A DNA stretch of 17,500 nucleotides from Zygnema cylindricum (taxonomy: Eukaryota; Streptophyta; Zygnematophyceae; Zygnematales; Zygnemataceae), in contig JBBHKE010000165.1 of NCBI GenBank assembly GCA_037447655.1, positions 1 through 17,500 on the forward strand. The letters run 5' to 3'. Numbering within the stretch: position 1 is the stretch's first letter; the number at the start of each line of letters is the position of its first letter. This document shows, one piece after another, positions 1-12,344 of this stretch. A program made the translations under genes and the position numbers. The notes beneath the pieces were generated by a model. That model was not told the DNA's origin. It made no database searches and was given only the letters and a program-made list of their open reading frames with translations.

Positions 1-247
1 AAATTTTGACATTGATACCTTAAATATAATAAATTACACTATTTAATAACGTGGACCATAATCTGCCACGTCTCCTGGCACTAAATTAGAATTAATGACG
101 CTATCGTTATTAGCGTTGAGAAATTATTAGTGTAAAGAAAAAATTAGCGTCATTCATTCTAATTTAGTGCCAGGAGACGTGGCAGATTATGGTCCACGTC
201 CTTGAATAGTGCAGTTTATTCTATTTAAGGTATTAATGTCAAATTTT
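1..247. repeat. Foldback (MITE-like) inverted-repeat element
   Basis: The left arm, about 1-103, is the reverse complement of the right arm, about 145-247, with a loop of about 41 bases. A 44-bp core is a perfect inverted repeat (49-92 against 156-199); the outer halves of the arms match with scattered mismatches and one indel. No coding capacity is visible, so this looks like a non-autonomous foldback element or MITE. The left arm starts at the window edge, so its true left end and any target-site duplication cannot be seen. Its core (GTGGACC..CTGCCAC followed by CACTAAATTAGAATTAATG) resembles three other copies in the PP4R2 introns. Confidence 0.85.
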
Positions 248-296
248 TGGGGTGCCGATATAGAGTTCACAACGCTAATAACGATTCACGGTGTTG
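103..296. repeat. Possible second inverted-repeat element overlapping the foldback
   Basis: ATCGTTATTAGCGTT at 103-117 is exactly reverse-complementary to 271-285, and the right copy continues to 296 as the motif seen here as CACCGTGAATCG on the minus strand. The same motif forms paired arms 190-230 bp apart at three other places in the window (1594-1820, 10895-11103, 12091-12316). The left arm lies inside the loop of the 1-247 foldback, so this may be an independent nested element or a fragment of it. Confidence 0.4.
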
Positions 297-740
297 TTTT
301 CATTTCGGGTACAAATCTACAAATGTTCCAACTTCCGAGGCAACGAGAAAGAGAGCTACATAAGTACATATGTAATCTCAGATCGGACACAGGGTACAAT
401 AAACTAATAATGTATCATAGCGTACATTTATGTACGGTAAAAGATCTGTAGGTTCGGGAAAATTTAGTGAAGATTTTGATAATTCGATAACATATTGGAT
501 GGTGTAGATTGACCGTGTGGCGGAGATGGCGCGCGGTTCGGGGAGCCACGTAAGGGGTACCTGTATCGTGTGAAAACCAACTGAGATAGGAGCACATGAC
601 AGAATTGTATTATATGTGGCGAGAACGAGGCAGTTAAGCGTTTTCCAGTGAAGATCAGGCCAGTGGGTTATGAATGTGCATTGCATGAAACTGCGTTGAA
701 GAACGATACGAATACAAGACAAGAATACAAAAGTGTTCTT
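297..740. other. Upstream spacer with no recognised gene
   Basis: No coding sequence, RNA gene or clear repeat is recognised here. A long open frame on the minus strand (378-959) crosses this stretch but shows no known domain and overlaps the eL42 upstream repeats, so it is not called as a gene. Confidence 0.5.
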
Positions 741-960
741 GGACCAATGAAAAGTACCTGCAGTACGTGAGAGTGAAGTTTTAAATTTTCGATCACGTAA
801 ATAAATGGCGTAACTTGAGTTTGGAACGCGAACCACATAAAACGGAACAAAAACCACTGGCATGGACCAATGAAATGTAGCTGTAGTACTAGCGACATCA
901 GTTTTGAACTCGTAATTTGAATAACGGTGTAAGCAATCAGTTTGGAACGTGGGCCACATA
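741..960. repeat. Diverged tandem repeat, two ~100-bp units, each with a CCAAT box
   Basis: Unit A (741-840) and unit B (864-960) align over their whole length. Both begin GGACCAATGAAA, share a central section with many substitutions, and end in GTTTGGAACG followed by CCACATA. The period is 119-123 bp. Both units carry a forward CCAAT, and unit B also gains TGGGCC (site II) near its end. They lie 130-350 bp upstream of the eL42 start codon, so a promoter role is plausible but is inference. Confidence 0.75.
950..955 (+). promoter_or_regulatory. Site II element (TGGGCC) upstream of eL42
   Basis: TGGGCC matches the plant site II consensus TGGGCY, which is enriched in ribosomal-protein and other growth-related promoters. 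It sits about 135 bp before the start codon. The equivalent position in the neighbouring repeat unit does not carry the motif. Confidence 0.45.
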
Positions 961-1017
961 GAAACGTTCTGCGTGACGCTTCATTTTGGAACTTTAGGTC
1001 ACAGGCGCAGCTTTCAA

Positions 1018-1060
1018 AATTCTCTTTCTTCCCTTCTTGTGCCTTTCTCTTCATTCCTGG
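1018..1060 (+). promoter_or_regulatory. Pyrimidine-rich patch, probable core promoter/5' UTR of eL42
   Basis: A run dominated by T and C (for example CTCTTTCTTCCC and CCTTTCTCTTC) lies 30-70 bp upstream of the ATG. Such Y-patch or TOP-like tracts are common around plant ribosomal-protein transcription starts. No TATA box is visible at the expected distance. The exact start site cannot be placed from sequence alone. Confidence 0.45.
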
Positions 1061-1087
1061 AGGCGCTGCCTGTTTCCAACTGACACC

Positions 1088-4655
<3,568 letters not shown>

Positions 4656-6502
4656 GGGCTTTCTGCACTTCGTAAAGCAGCAAACCAAGGGAGTGTACGG
4701 ATGGACACTAGGGAAGGACCATATTCTCATGTTTTGCTTTTGCAGTAAAACAGTATTGTTGTCAACCATGTAGTATATTTCCTGTGTTGCCTTAAAACAA
4801 AGTTGTTTTGGTTACCGTCTCTTTTCTGTCACCGTCTCTTTTTTGTCTCCATATTGAACATATTTGCATCTTTTATGGTGAGCTCGGTCTTTTCTTTCTG
4901 GTTTGAATCATGGTTTACGTGTTCGAAATCCTAATTACTATACTGTATAATGTTTTTAGTTTGGGGCAACCACATGTAACGTTTTTAACTGTTCTTTCAT
5001 GTTTTAACAGTTTAAATGTTGGAATCTATGTTGTGTACAACAATTACACCTGTAGTAGGGTATATAAGAGGGATAGAATACTCAGCAAGCATAAAGAAGG
5101 CTCAGAGGTTTCCTTTTAGCTAATTTCAGTGATCTTATGTATGGTCTTTTTAAAATTTTGTGAAAGTTTAATTATTGATGCCGCTCTTTTAAAAAATGCA
5201 CTTTATTAAACCGCCAGAGTACATTGAAACCCACAAAGAAAAAATAAAAAAAGTTGAATGCCAATTAGCTTGAGCAAGTAATCCAATGCAGAAAATCTTT
5301 CGAGATCGCCCATCTGACACTTGTCATACTTTTAGAGATTTGAGTTTCTTACCCGGAAAGATTTAAGTCAAGTCGACATGTTTCTATGTGGAAAGCTTAG
5401 GACCTGAGGACGAAAGAGTACTATTTATGTCTTGTCCATCTAATTACTGAGCACATAGCTTTTTTCAATATCTGTTCATCGACAAATGGTTTTTTCAATC
5501 TCTAAGATCATAGGGTAATAACATTGAAGACGTCTCCCTCACGGTTGATAGTGAATTATAGAATTTAGGAAACGTCGGACATGTAATTACCCTAAAACAA
5601 AATCTCGCAATTGTCCTTTTTATACAGGAAAATAAAATTCTTGACTGCCATCGAAGTACTGTCAATCCATAGTATCACGGCAAAAATTATAACTCTTCAT
5701 TTTCTCAAAATTTAACAAGCTGTGACATGAGACACTCCTGCAGACCTATCTAATTCTGCCAAGATCCTACAAAGGAAGTTTTGGGACATATGACCATTAC
5801 TGTGGATTGACGTGGTCAATTTGTGGTCCACAGTTGACACTTTTTATGATTTTTGGCTGAAAAAAATAGAGACAGATCAATCTTATTAACATTATTTGTA
5901 ATGGCAGAGAAACAACATCTATGGGGATAAATCATTTTAAAGACGACAACGAAAAAGACGTCCATTATTTTACCATTTCCTCTCTCCTGTCCGGTCTCGC
6001 CTCCCCAGAACAAGAATGACGACAATGATGAGTCTTTATCAAAAATACCTGTAGTGCATGTAGCAAACAGAGTTTCCAGATACACAACAACTTACTCCAG
6101 AAGAATTGATCGGGAAATTTGCTTGCATTTATACTAAGATGGGATCCACTTTCACAATATATTTATCATACAGGTTACGTAAATTGCCCTAAATTATTTT
6201 CCTAGACCTATCATGACTAAGATGTGGCACTCGTGAACACATAGTTTCTGATCGTGTGTTAGTAAAGCTTTTAGTTCAAGAGACGATACATACAGTTTTT
6301 CTTAAGATACCAGAGCAACCACCAAAGTACATCAAACACTTTCGATTAGGACATATAAGAGAAATGCGAATGTAAACCTTCAACAAACACCAAAAAATAC
6401 GTCCATAAACGACATTCCCACAACTTTCCATTATTATGGCAAAAGTAGCAGCAACAAACAAATCAAATTGAGGGAGAAAAGTAATTCCCTTTCAAATGTT
6501 CA
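4656..6502. other. Spacer between convergent eL42 and PP4R2 genes
   Basis: This stretch contains the unmapped 3' UTRs of both genes. No canonical AATAAA can be assigned with confidence to either. A TATATAAG sequence at 5061-5068 resembles a TATA box, but no gene is recognised downstream. Short open frames here show no domain, repeat or composition suggesting coding. No tRNA or other RNA gene was seen. Confidence 0.5.
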
Positions 6503-9500
6503 TTATCCTTCATCCATAGCTTCTATTTTCCTGACCTCTGGATCACCTAGAGATGACATTTGGTCCGGTTTACTACTTTTCCTTACGAAACCGGAGTCTT
6601 CATTAACAGTCTCTCCCTCGCTGCCTCCTCTTATGTCAGACTCCCCTTGAGATACCTCTCTTTCCATAGGAACAATATCGTTTTCACTTGTTTTAAGCTT
6701 GTCATCACCTCTAATTATTGAACTTGTCAATTCCTGACCTCGGTTACCTTCTTGGTTTCCTTCTGAGACAGACTCATGTGACGTCATTGATGACTCCATT
6801 ACTTCGTCTTTATTGTCATTTCGAGACAAATTTTGAGACTCGGGATTTGTCAACGATTCTTCAGTGATGTTTTTAGGGATGTTACGAACAACTTCATCAA
6901 CTACATCATCTCGAAATGTAGGCGAGGGGACATCTGAAGTGGGAGGAGGAGATGGTCCTGAGTCCAAAACAGGAGATAGTTGCTCTACAAACTCTCTCGG
7001 TTGAGGCCCAATATCTGCTGCCGTGACAGGTGGCACTGAATGCTCAGGTGTCGCTTCCGTTTGGGAATTTGTGGTCCTTGATAATGACACAACAGAGGAA
7101 TTCATGTTCAGACACACTGCTGCGAGATAACTACCTTCGAGCGGAGAAGAATGACTGGTGGTATTATCTGCAGGTGACGGAAAACTATGGACATTCCCAC
7201 TTTCCGGTACGTCGGAGATATCGATATCGTTTAAACCATCAACACGGTTCTGGACATGTGGGTTTTGATTATGTGTTTCCCCGCTTTTCAAAAACATAGA
7301 GTCGGGTAAACAAGAAGAATGCGAGTCATCCAAATGCATCGGTTCCGATTCTCCTAGAAACGCCTGTAATTGGTCGGATGTGCACGTAATTCTCCCTAAA
7401 TTGTGAACTTCCGAATTGTGGTTTTCCATAGCCATTTCACTCCCACGATTTTGCCCCACCGAGCCTCGGGCAAGTCGAGAAAGTCTCTCAAGTTGTTCCT
7501 GGAGTAGAGGAAGCTGAGGGTATGGATCTTTGCTTGGGGAGACTGTTGACGTCACTAGTAAAAGCTGCACATCGACCACCGAAAAATGAATGAAAAAAAA
7601 CCCTAAAAAACCACCGGCTAAATGCTTCGTTGTACAGAGGAGAGTGAGTATCACAAAACAGAAGTTAACACCAATGGAATTAATGTTGTGTATCGGGTTT
7701 ACTACTAATGCGATACGTTCAATTTATCGATTATCAAACGGCCAAGGCGCATAATATATTGGATGGTGAAAAACAAATGTTTATACATACTTACTAGATA
7801 TAGTATAAAGTATATAGCATAAGAGAAAGGGAGGAAGATAGACAGAGAGAGGGAGAGAGAAGGGGAAACAGAGGGGGAGTACAAAACAGACCTTTTCAAA
7901 AGCAAGTGCCAGTTTGTCAAGTGTTGGATATGTCGCTTCCGGATACAACAGCAACTGTACTGTCAGGCTCCCAACAACCACCCCAAAGAAAAACCTGTGA
8001 GGAAAATACCTGTGAGGAAAAAAACAAACAGTGTCCTCACTTAACCACCAATATATACAAAATGAGAGCTTTCATCATCACCGTTAATAAATGTTGAAAC
8101 ATCGCCAGTATCCTAGAGAGCATCACATTTTGGCTGTGACAGTTTCAGCGAATACATGCCACAAACCTCACATGATTTGGACATTTTAGGGTGTTCACGG
8201 TGGTTTGGTCTCAGAATCACACTTCTAGTTGCATGTACCAAATGTTCTGCTGAACTAGCGTCACAAGATTTCGATGAGATTGGCACACTCTCTTGGCCTC
8301 CCCCTCCCACCCTCTCCTCCTCCATCTCCTCCTCCCCCTCCCCCCCCCCCTCTCTTTCTCTCTCCCTCGCCCCCCTCTCCTTCTCATCTAATTAGATACA
8401 AGGAAGAATCCGGAATTGACCTCACACAGTCGTTGAAGTGTGAAGGGTGCCCCATTTACAAAAGAGTCCAGACCTGCAAACAAATAAACAATTAAAAAAA
8501 GGACTAAAGAAATAAAATGCCAATAGTTTTTAATGGGCAGTAAACCGATGCTTGAATTAATCCTACAATATCTACTAGTCCTATAATGCTTCTATACCCA
8601 ACCTCTCGTTTAACAAAATACATAACCAGCGATCATTAAGCTTACTACTACATCTCCATTTCCAGAGTATATTCCTTTCCTCTTAACTCATAACTCAGCT
8701 ATCTTTTCTCTTACGAAAATGCATAAAAAATACCCCGACCGTCAGCAACCAAAATTACCAAGTTAAAGAACGTACCCCGCTTTTTTTCTTCTGGCTAAAT
8801 GAAGTCTCACAAATAGTAATCAACAATGATATTTGAAAGCAAAAATGGACACTAAAAGAACATCTAACGGTTACACCTAGCAGTACACTGCCCATCGTTA
8901 TTAGAGATAGTAAATTATTAGCATAAAAAACCTACACGGAATTAACTTCACTAAATTATGTACTACTACATAGCTCATTTTGGGCATGTAACTAAATAGC
9001 GTTATCAACACTACTTCATCATTTTGGGTCAGAAGACTCCCGCTCAATTTAGAGTGATTAACTGTAATAGCAATGAGCAGTGAATTCAGTGTCTTTCCCT
9101 TTAAACATGTTCTTCGAAATTTTCAATATCCTTCCCAATTGGCAATTGTCAAAAAACACAGTTGATTCAAAAGGCAAAAAACTTAAAAGTTCTTGCTAAT
9201 CCGAAAACAAACACAACCATAACGTTAACCTAAAACCAGACATGTTATCTCAATTAAACTGCACATGTGAAATGGCACAACTTCAACTGCTACTAGAGTT
9301 AGTAAATCAATAGCATTAACACTTCGTTGGAATCAAATACACTAGGTTATGTTCTTCCATGTGGCTCATTGTGAGCCACTTAACTCATCAGTGTTATTAT
9401 TTTTTTTTATGATTTTGGGTAAAAAAACACGCACTAGAATCAGAGTGATTCACTCTAACAGTGTAGTAAAATTACCTGATTGTAACCGATCCACAAGACC

Positions 9501-11855
9501 CTCAAAACTTTCCCCTGTCTTCAACGGTCGCGGAGGACCAACTTCCACAGCTATTCTTGCTCTATTGTACTCATTCAAAACCTGCAATTTTAACACCTTT
9601 GCTTGTTAAGCAAAATGTTATGTCTGCAATGAAAAAAAAGTCGCTGAAAAAAAAAGGGGCTGGAAAACTCTGACAGAGGAATAAAATCAGCAAAATTCCA
9701 AAAGGATTTACAAAAAATAACAACAACCAATACAAACCTACATGACCAGATTTTTACATCACTCACCTGCAACAGTGACAGAGGGTGAAGATGAACTGAA
9801 ACTTACAGAAAAGTGCCTAATACAGCAAAATAAGAGTAGGCCTCGAGAAATACTCATCACACTCGCCCTGTAATTCTACGACTAAAGAGAAGGAATGTTA
9901 CTATTGACGTGAATATGATCTAAAAAAACACTCTTTAAAAAGTAACACCAGGATTTCTTGAGAAGTTCAGATGATTAGTTCTTGCGCTCATGCACCCAGG
10001 TGTTTTACAACTTAATTCATTCTCGTCAACGCCAAAATTTAGGACTGATGGATATCTGTTAGGCCAACTAGGATCCAATGTTTCACATTACCTACAACGT
10101 GGCATGTGACTTTGCAGTTTGCCATCAGTAATTCCCTGCTGCAGTTTTGTTTGACCGCTTATGAACTAATTAATGGTAGTAATAGTACTATATTATTATC
10201 TATAACTGATGAGTATGGTGATTTTGATTGTTGCTTATAAACCGATCAATAATAAAACTAACAACTACAATAATAACTGACGTTTTTGGTGATATTTTCT
10301 GTTGTCTTATAATCAAGGGATCATTCAATTACCCTGTTATCAATGGAAAGCATTTTTTTTTTCGCTGGATGGTGTGATTGAGGCAACAATCTGTGTCTTT
10401 TACTTTTTTTTGTCATTCTCACAATCACATTTGGAAGCATGCCAGACGTATCACGGTGGATTTATTTTATCCTCACGGTTACTTGTAAAGATTTTAAACG
10501 CCAAAAACATTGCTTATCAGAGTACAGAACAGCAGTGCTGTAAAACAATTGCCAAAAAATGAATTAGTCGAGAAATAAATTGAGTTGGCCAAGTCAAGCG
10601 GCAACCCACCTGATGCAAACGGAAAGCCAAAAGCATCTTAAGCTGCCGCCAATTGTGCCTGAAATGCAAAACAGAAACACGGGCAGTTTCTTCAACCAAT
10701 GTGTTCGGTTAAGATGATAAAAGAAAGGCGAGGAAGAGGGATAGAGCTCGCAATGTTGTGTCTCATATATCTAAAAGCATGTTTGCGCCAACAAAAGAGG
10801 TCTGGAGCTTGTTTTTTGTGTCTACATTTCAACTTACATGATTACATCAGAATTTAAACACACCATTATAAAGTTTGATTTCTGGTGCCTGTCCACCGTG
10901 TATTGCAATTACCGTTAATGTTTTTTTTTGGTCTTAACACTCTTTTTTCTTCGTGCACACTTGTCAAACTACAAATCCGACAGTTGCGATGGAAAGATAA
11001 GATTAGTACCTTCCAATTGGCGGCCTTTAAATAAATATAGGAGAGATGCCCAGTGGAAAGTTGAAGTGGCAAAAAAAACATTAACGCTAAGAGTAATACA
11101 CGGTTTGGTGTTAAAGAAATTGAGAACATAATTTGCTTTGTTTGTCAACCAGTTTTTGAGTATTTGCTTAGGCTCACCAGTAGTTTCCAGTGACAGCGAT
11201 TACTTCCAAAATGCTTTTCAACTCGGCCGTAAACTGTCTCGTTTGGGCTCCGTGACTACCCCAAAAAAAGATCCGTTGAAGTTAAACATTAAAAACAAAA
11301 AAAAAAACCCTAAGAAACTACCTCTTGTCGCTATGAGCATTAACACTCTAATTCCAGGGAGTTTTTTTGACCAGAATTCATAAATTAGTGTTATTAATAC
11401 TATTTACATATGTGGCCTACAATAAGCCGCGTAACAACACATAATTCAGTGTAGTTAATTCTAATAAAGTGTTAATCCTTACAATTTGGAAACTCTAAGA
11501 GCGACGAACGGTATACTGTACCTAAAACGATAAAAACCCTAAAAAACCTTAAGAAACCCTACAAAACCTTGAAAAACTGCTAAAAGAAAATAACTGCACA
11601 AGTTGGAAATTAGGTCACACATAAATTTAAAACGTGCAAATAAGAGACTTTCAGCAATAATAGGATTTCCACTCACTTGCAAAAGTAAGTCAATGCCTCA
11701 GATCCTCCAGGAGGATTGGAAATAAAGTCATTCTGGCTGTCTGTCTGAGAACCGCCGTTCCTCATTCTGACAACCGCCACTAGAGCTCCACAGATGCCGA
11801 TAGAGACACCGAGTGGTAAGGCAAACGGAGAGATCCAAATGGAATACTTCCTCAT
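6503..11855 (-). CDS. PP4R2: Protein phosphatase 4 regulatory subunit 2 (PP4R2) family protein, six exons
   Basis: Exons on the minus strand are 11677-11855, 10610-10658, 9476-9581, 8421-8473, 7892-7954 and 6503-7564; all phases agree and give 503 aa. PP4R2 is a regulatory subunit of the PP4 phosphatase, which acts in DNA-damage recovery and centrosome or splicing-related processes in other eukaryotes. Recognition rests on the N-terminal domain: HNWRQLKMLLAFRLHQVL (61-78), TGESFEGLVDRL (about 98-109), APFTLQRLCELLLYPEATY (120-138) and YPTLDKLALAFEKLLLVTS (138-156), then SKDPYP. Residues after about 170 are a Ser/Glu/Asp-rich low-complexity tail, as expected for the family. Donors of introns 4 (GTCAAT) and 5 (GTCTGT) are poor but are the only ones restoring the conserved protein. 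The N-terminus is least certain: exon 1 starts with a hydrophobic stretch (7-29) unusual for the family, and Met31 (11763-11765) could be the real start. Confidence 0.87.
7818..7880. repeat. Purine-rich (GA) tract in PP4R2 intron 5
   Basis: The + strand is almost all A and G (AGAGAAAGGGAGGAAG, GAGAGAGGGAGAGAGAAGG), so the PP4R2 transcript carries a long polypyrimidine run directly after the exon 5 donor. This is low-complexity DNA with no coding signal. Confidence 0.7.
7992..8020. repeat. 15-bp tandem repeat forming duplicate 3' splice-like sites
   Basis: ACCTGTGAGGAAAAT occurs as two adjacent copies. On the transcribed (minus) strand each reads TTTTCCTCACAG, a good acceptor. Using either would add 55 or 40 nt before exon 5 and break the frame, so the downstream GTACAG acceptor is the one consistent with the PP4R2 protein. 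These may be decoy or alternative acceptors. Confidence 0.6.
8297..8392. repeat. CT-rich low-complexity tract in PP4R2 intron 4
   Basis: Almost pure C/T on the + strand, with runs of C and CTC/CCT units; the PP4R2 transcript is polypurine here. It lies 29 bp inside intron 4, close to the weak donor GTCAAT. No coding function is apparent. Confidence 0.75.
8898..9072 (+). repeat. Dispersed repeat family, copy A (PP4R2 intron 3)
   Basis: It aligns from end to end with copy B at 9290-9463 at a near-constant offset of 391-392 bp. Shared landmarks in order are TAGAG.TAGTAAAT, CACTA..TTATG, an imperfect palindrome around ATAGCTCATTTTGGGCATG, TTATCA or TTATTA, ATTTTGGGT and AGAGTGATT. No coding capacity. 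Confidence 0.75.
9290..9463 (+). repeat. Dispersed repeat family, copy B (PP4R2 intron 3)
   Basis: It is the best copy of the central palindrome, ATGTGGCTCATTGTGAGCCA, with the same flanking order of motifs as copy A. It ends 13 bases short of exon 3 on the + strand, that is, just inside the intron 3 donor on the transcribed strand. Confidence 0.75.
10200..10326 (+). repeat. Two-copy ~50-bp direct repeat in PP4R2 intron 2
   Basis: Bases 10200-10249 and 10272-10326 share ATAACTGA.G....TGGTGAT, then TGTTG.CTTATAA and ATCA, with substitutions and small indels; the period is about 72 bp. No coding signal. Confidence 0.6.
10895..11103. repeat. Short inverted-repeat element in PP4R2 intron 1
   Basis: The left arm 10896-10928 (CCGTGTATTGCAATTACCG, then TTAATG and a T-run) pairs with the right arm 11071-11103, whose reverse complement reads CCGTGTATTACTCTTAGCG, TTAATG and a T-run. 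Similarity extends weakly on both sides. The total length of about 209 bp and the arm sequence match the element at 12091-12316, suggesting one MITE-like family. No clear target-site duplication was found. Confidence 0.7.
11305..11560 (-). promoter_or_regulatory. Telo-box motifs in PP4R2 intron 1
   Basis: AAACCCTAA occurs at 11305-11313 and 11534-11542, with a near match AAACCCTAC at about 11554-11562. They lie in the first half of the first intron of PP4R2, the same setting as the telo-boxes in eL42 intron 1. A further copy (AAACCCTAA) occurs near 7598 in intron 5. Regulatory function is inferred. Confidence 0.4.
11330..11470 (-). repeat. Dispersed repeat family, copy C (PP4R2 intron 1, inverted)
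   Basis: Read on the minus strand it follows copies A and B: TACACTGAATTATG, then the palindromic GCGGCTTATTGTAGGCCACA, ATTAATAACACT, ATGAATTCTGGTCAAAAAA, CTCCC and GAATTAGAGTGTTAATG. It is therefore a third copy in opposite orientation, about 1.9 kb from copy B. Confidence 0.65.
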
Positions 11856-11887
11856 TCCCAAGCCATGGCAGCCATGGTTTCCGGCAT
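11852..11887 (-). promoter_or_regulatory. Short upstream ORF overlapping the PP4R2 start
   Basis: ATG at 11885-11887 opens an 11-codon frame (MPETMAAMAWE) that stops at TGA 11852-11854. The stop overlaps the first in-frame PP4R2 ATG (11853-11855) as ATGA. Two further ATGs lie within the uORF in the same frame. If transcribed in the 5' leader, it would force leaky scanning or reinitiation. Whether the leader includes it depends on the unmapped transcription start. Confidence 0.45.
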
Positions 11888-11903
11888 AGCTTTGGAGAAG
11901 AAG

Positions 11904-11912
11904 CCCGCGAAA
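11904..11912 (-). promoter_or_regulatory. E2F-type site TTTCGCGGG
   Basis: On the minus strand this reads TTTCGCGGG, fitting the E2F consensus TTTSGCGS. It is 17 bp upstream of the first uORF ATG of PP4R2, in the region expected to hold the promoter or 5' UTR. Confidence 0.5.
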
Positions 11913-11947
11913 GGCCAGTCGTGAAAGAGAGTGAGAAAGGAAAGTGA

Positions 11948-11955
11948 GCGGGAAA
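11948..11955 (-). promoter_or_regulatory. E2F-type site TTTCCCGC
   Basis: The minus strand reads TTTCCCGC, a classical E2F-binding sequence, 35 bp upstream of the first E2F-type site and in the same orientation. Between and around them the sense strand is pyrimidine-rich (CTTTCCTTTCTCACTCTC), as in many plant core promoters. Confidence 0.5.
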
Positions 11956-12090
11956 GTGAAACAACTCAAGTGGAAGGAATTCCTATTGCAGTTGAAAAAA
12001 TTGGAAGACTGGAATTGCTCACGAAGGATGTCACGGATTGCTCAAATTACGATCTATATCGGGCAGATTGTATATCGGGAGAGTTCAGGC

Positions 12091-12316
12091 GGTACACCGT
12101 GTATCGCTATCAGTGTAAATAATTTTCGCCACTTAAAACATCTTTTATCCGCACTCAACTGTCCGATATTCAATTCTAGACAACCAATCGGAAGCTGAGA
12201 ACCTTACTTTTCAATCGAAACCGTCAGATCCACAATCCGAGAAGTGTGTACGGAGAAAATATGTTTTAAGTGACGAAAAAAATATAAACACTAATAGCGA
12301 TTCACGGTGTACTAAT
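12091..12316. repeat. Short inverted-repeat element upstream of PP4R2
   Basis: The left arm 12091-12141 (GTACACCGTGTATCGCTATC, then AGTGTAAAT...ACTTAAAACAT) pairs with the right arm 12261-12316 over about 50 bp with few mismatches, and weaker pairing continues another ~15 bp inward. The loop is about 119 bp. There is no coding capacity; a MITE-like element is likely. The total length of 226 bp is close to the related pairs in eL42 intron 1 and PP4R2 intron 1. Confidence 0.8.
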
Positions 12317-12344
12317 CATCACAATATTGGTCTTCCGGTATAGT

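Noticed and set aside
378-959. A 193-codon minus-strand open frame upstream of eL42
   Set aside because: No recognisable domain. Its internal repeat is explained by the DNA tandem repeat at 741-960, and it covers the likely eL42 promoter.
5061-5068. TATATAAG as a TATA box for a new transcript
   Set aside because: No gene, RNA or credible open frame follows it; a lone TATA-like string in AT-rich DNA is weak evidence.
8113-8325. A minus-strand frame with CEVCGMYS as a small zinc-finger protein
   Set aside because: It lies within PP4R2 intron 4, has only a single CxxC and begins in the polypurine tract; no family match.
10928-11131. A + strand open frame of 67 codons
   Set aside because: It spans the inverted-repeat element in PP4R2 intron 1 and is antisense to that gene; no coding evidence.
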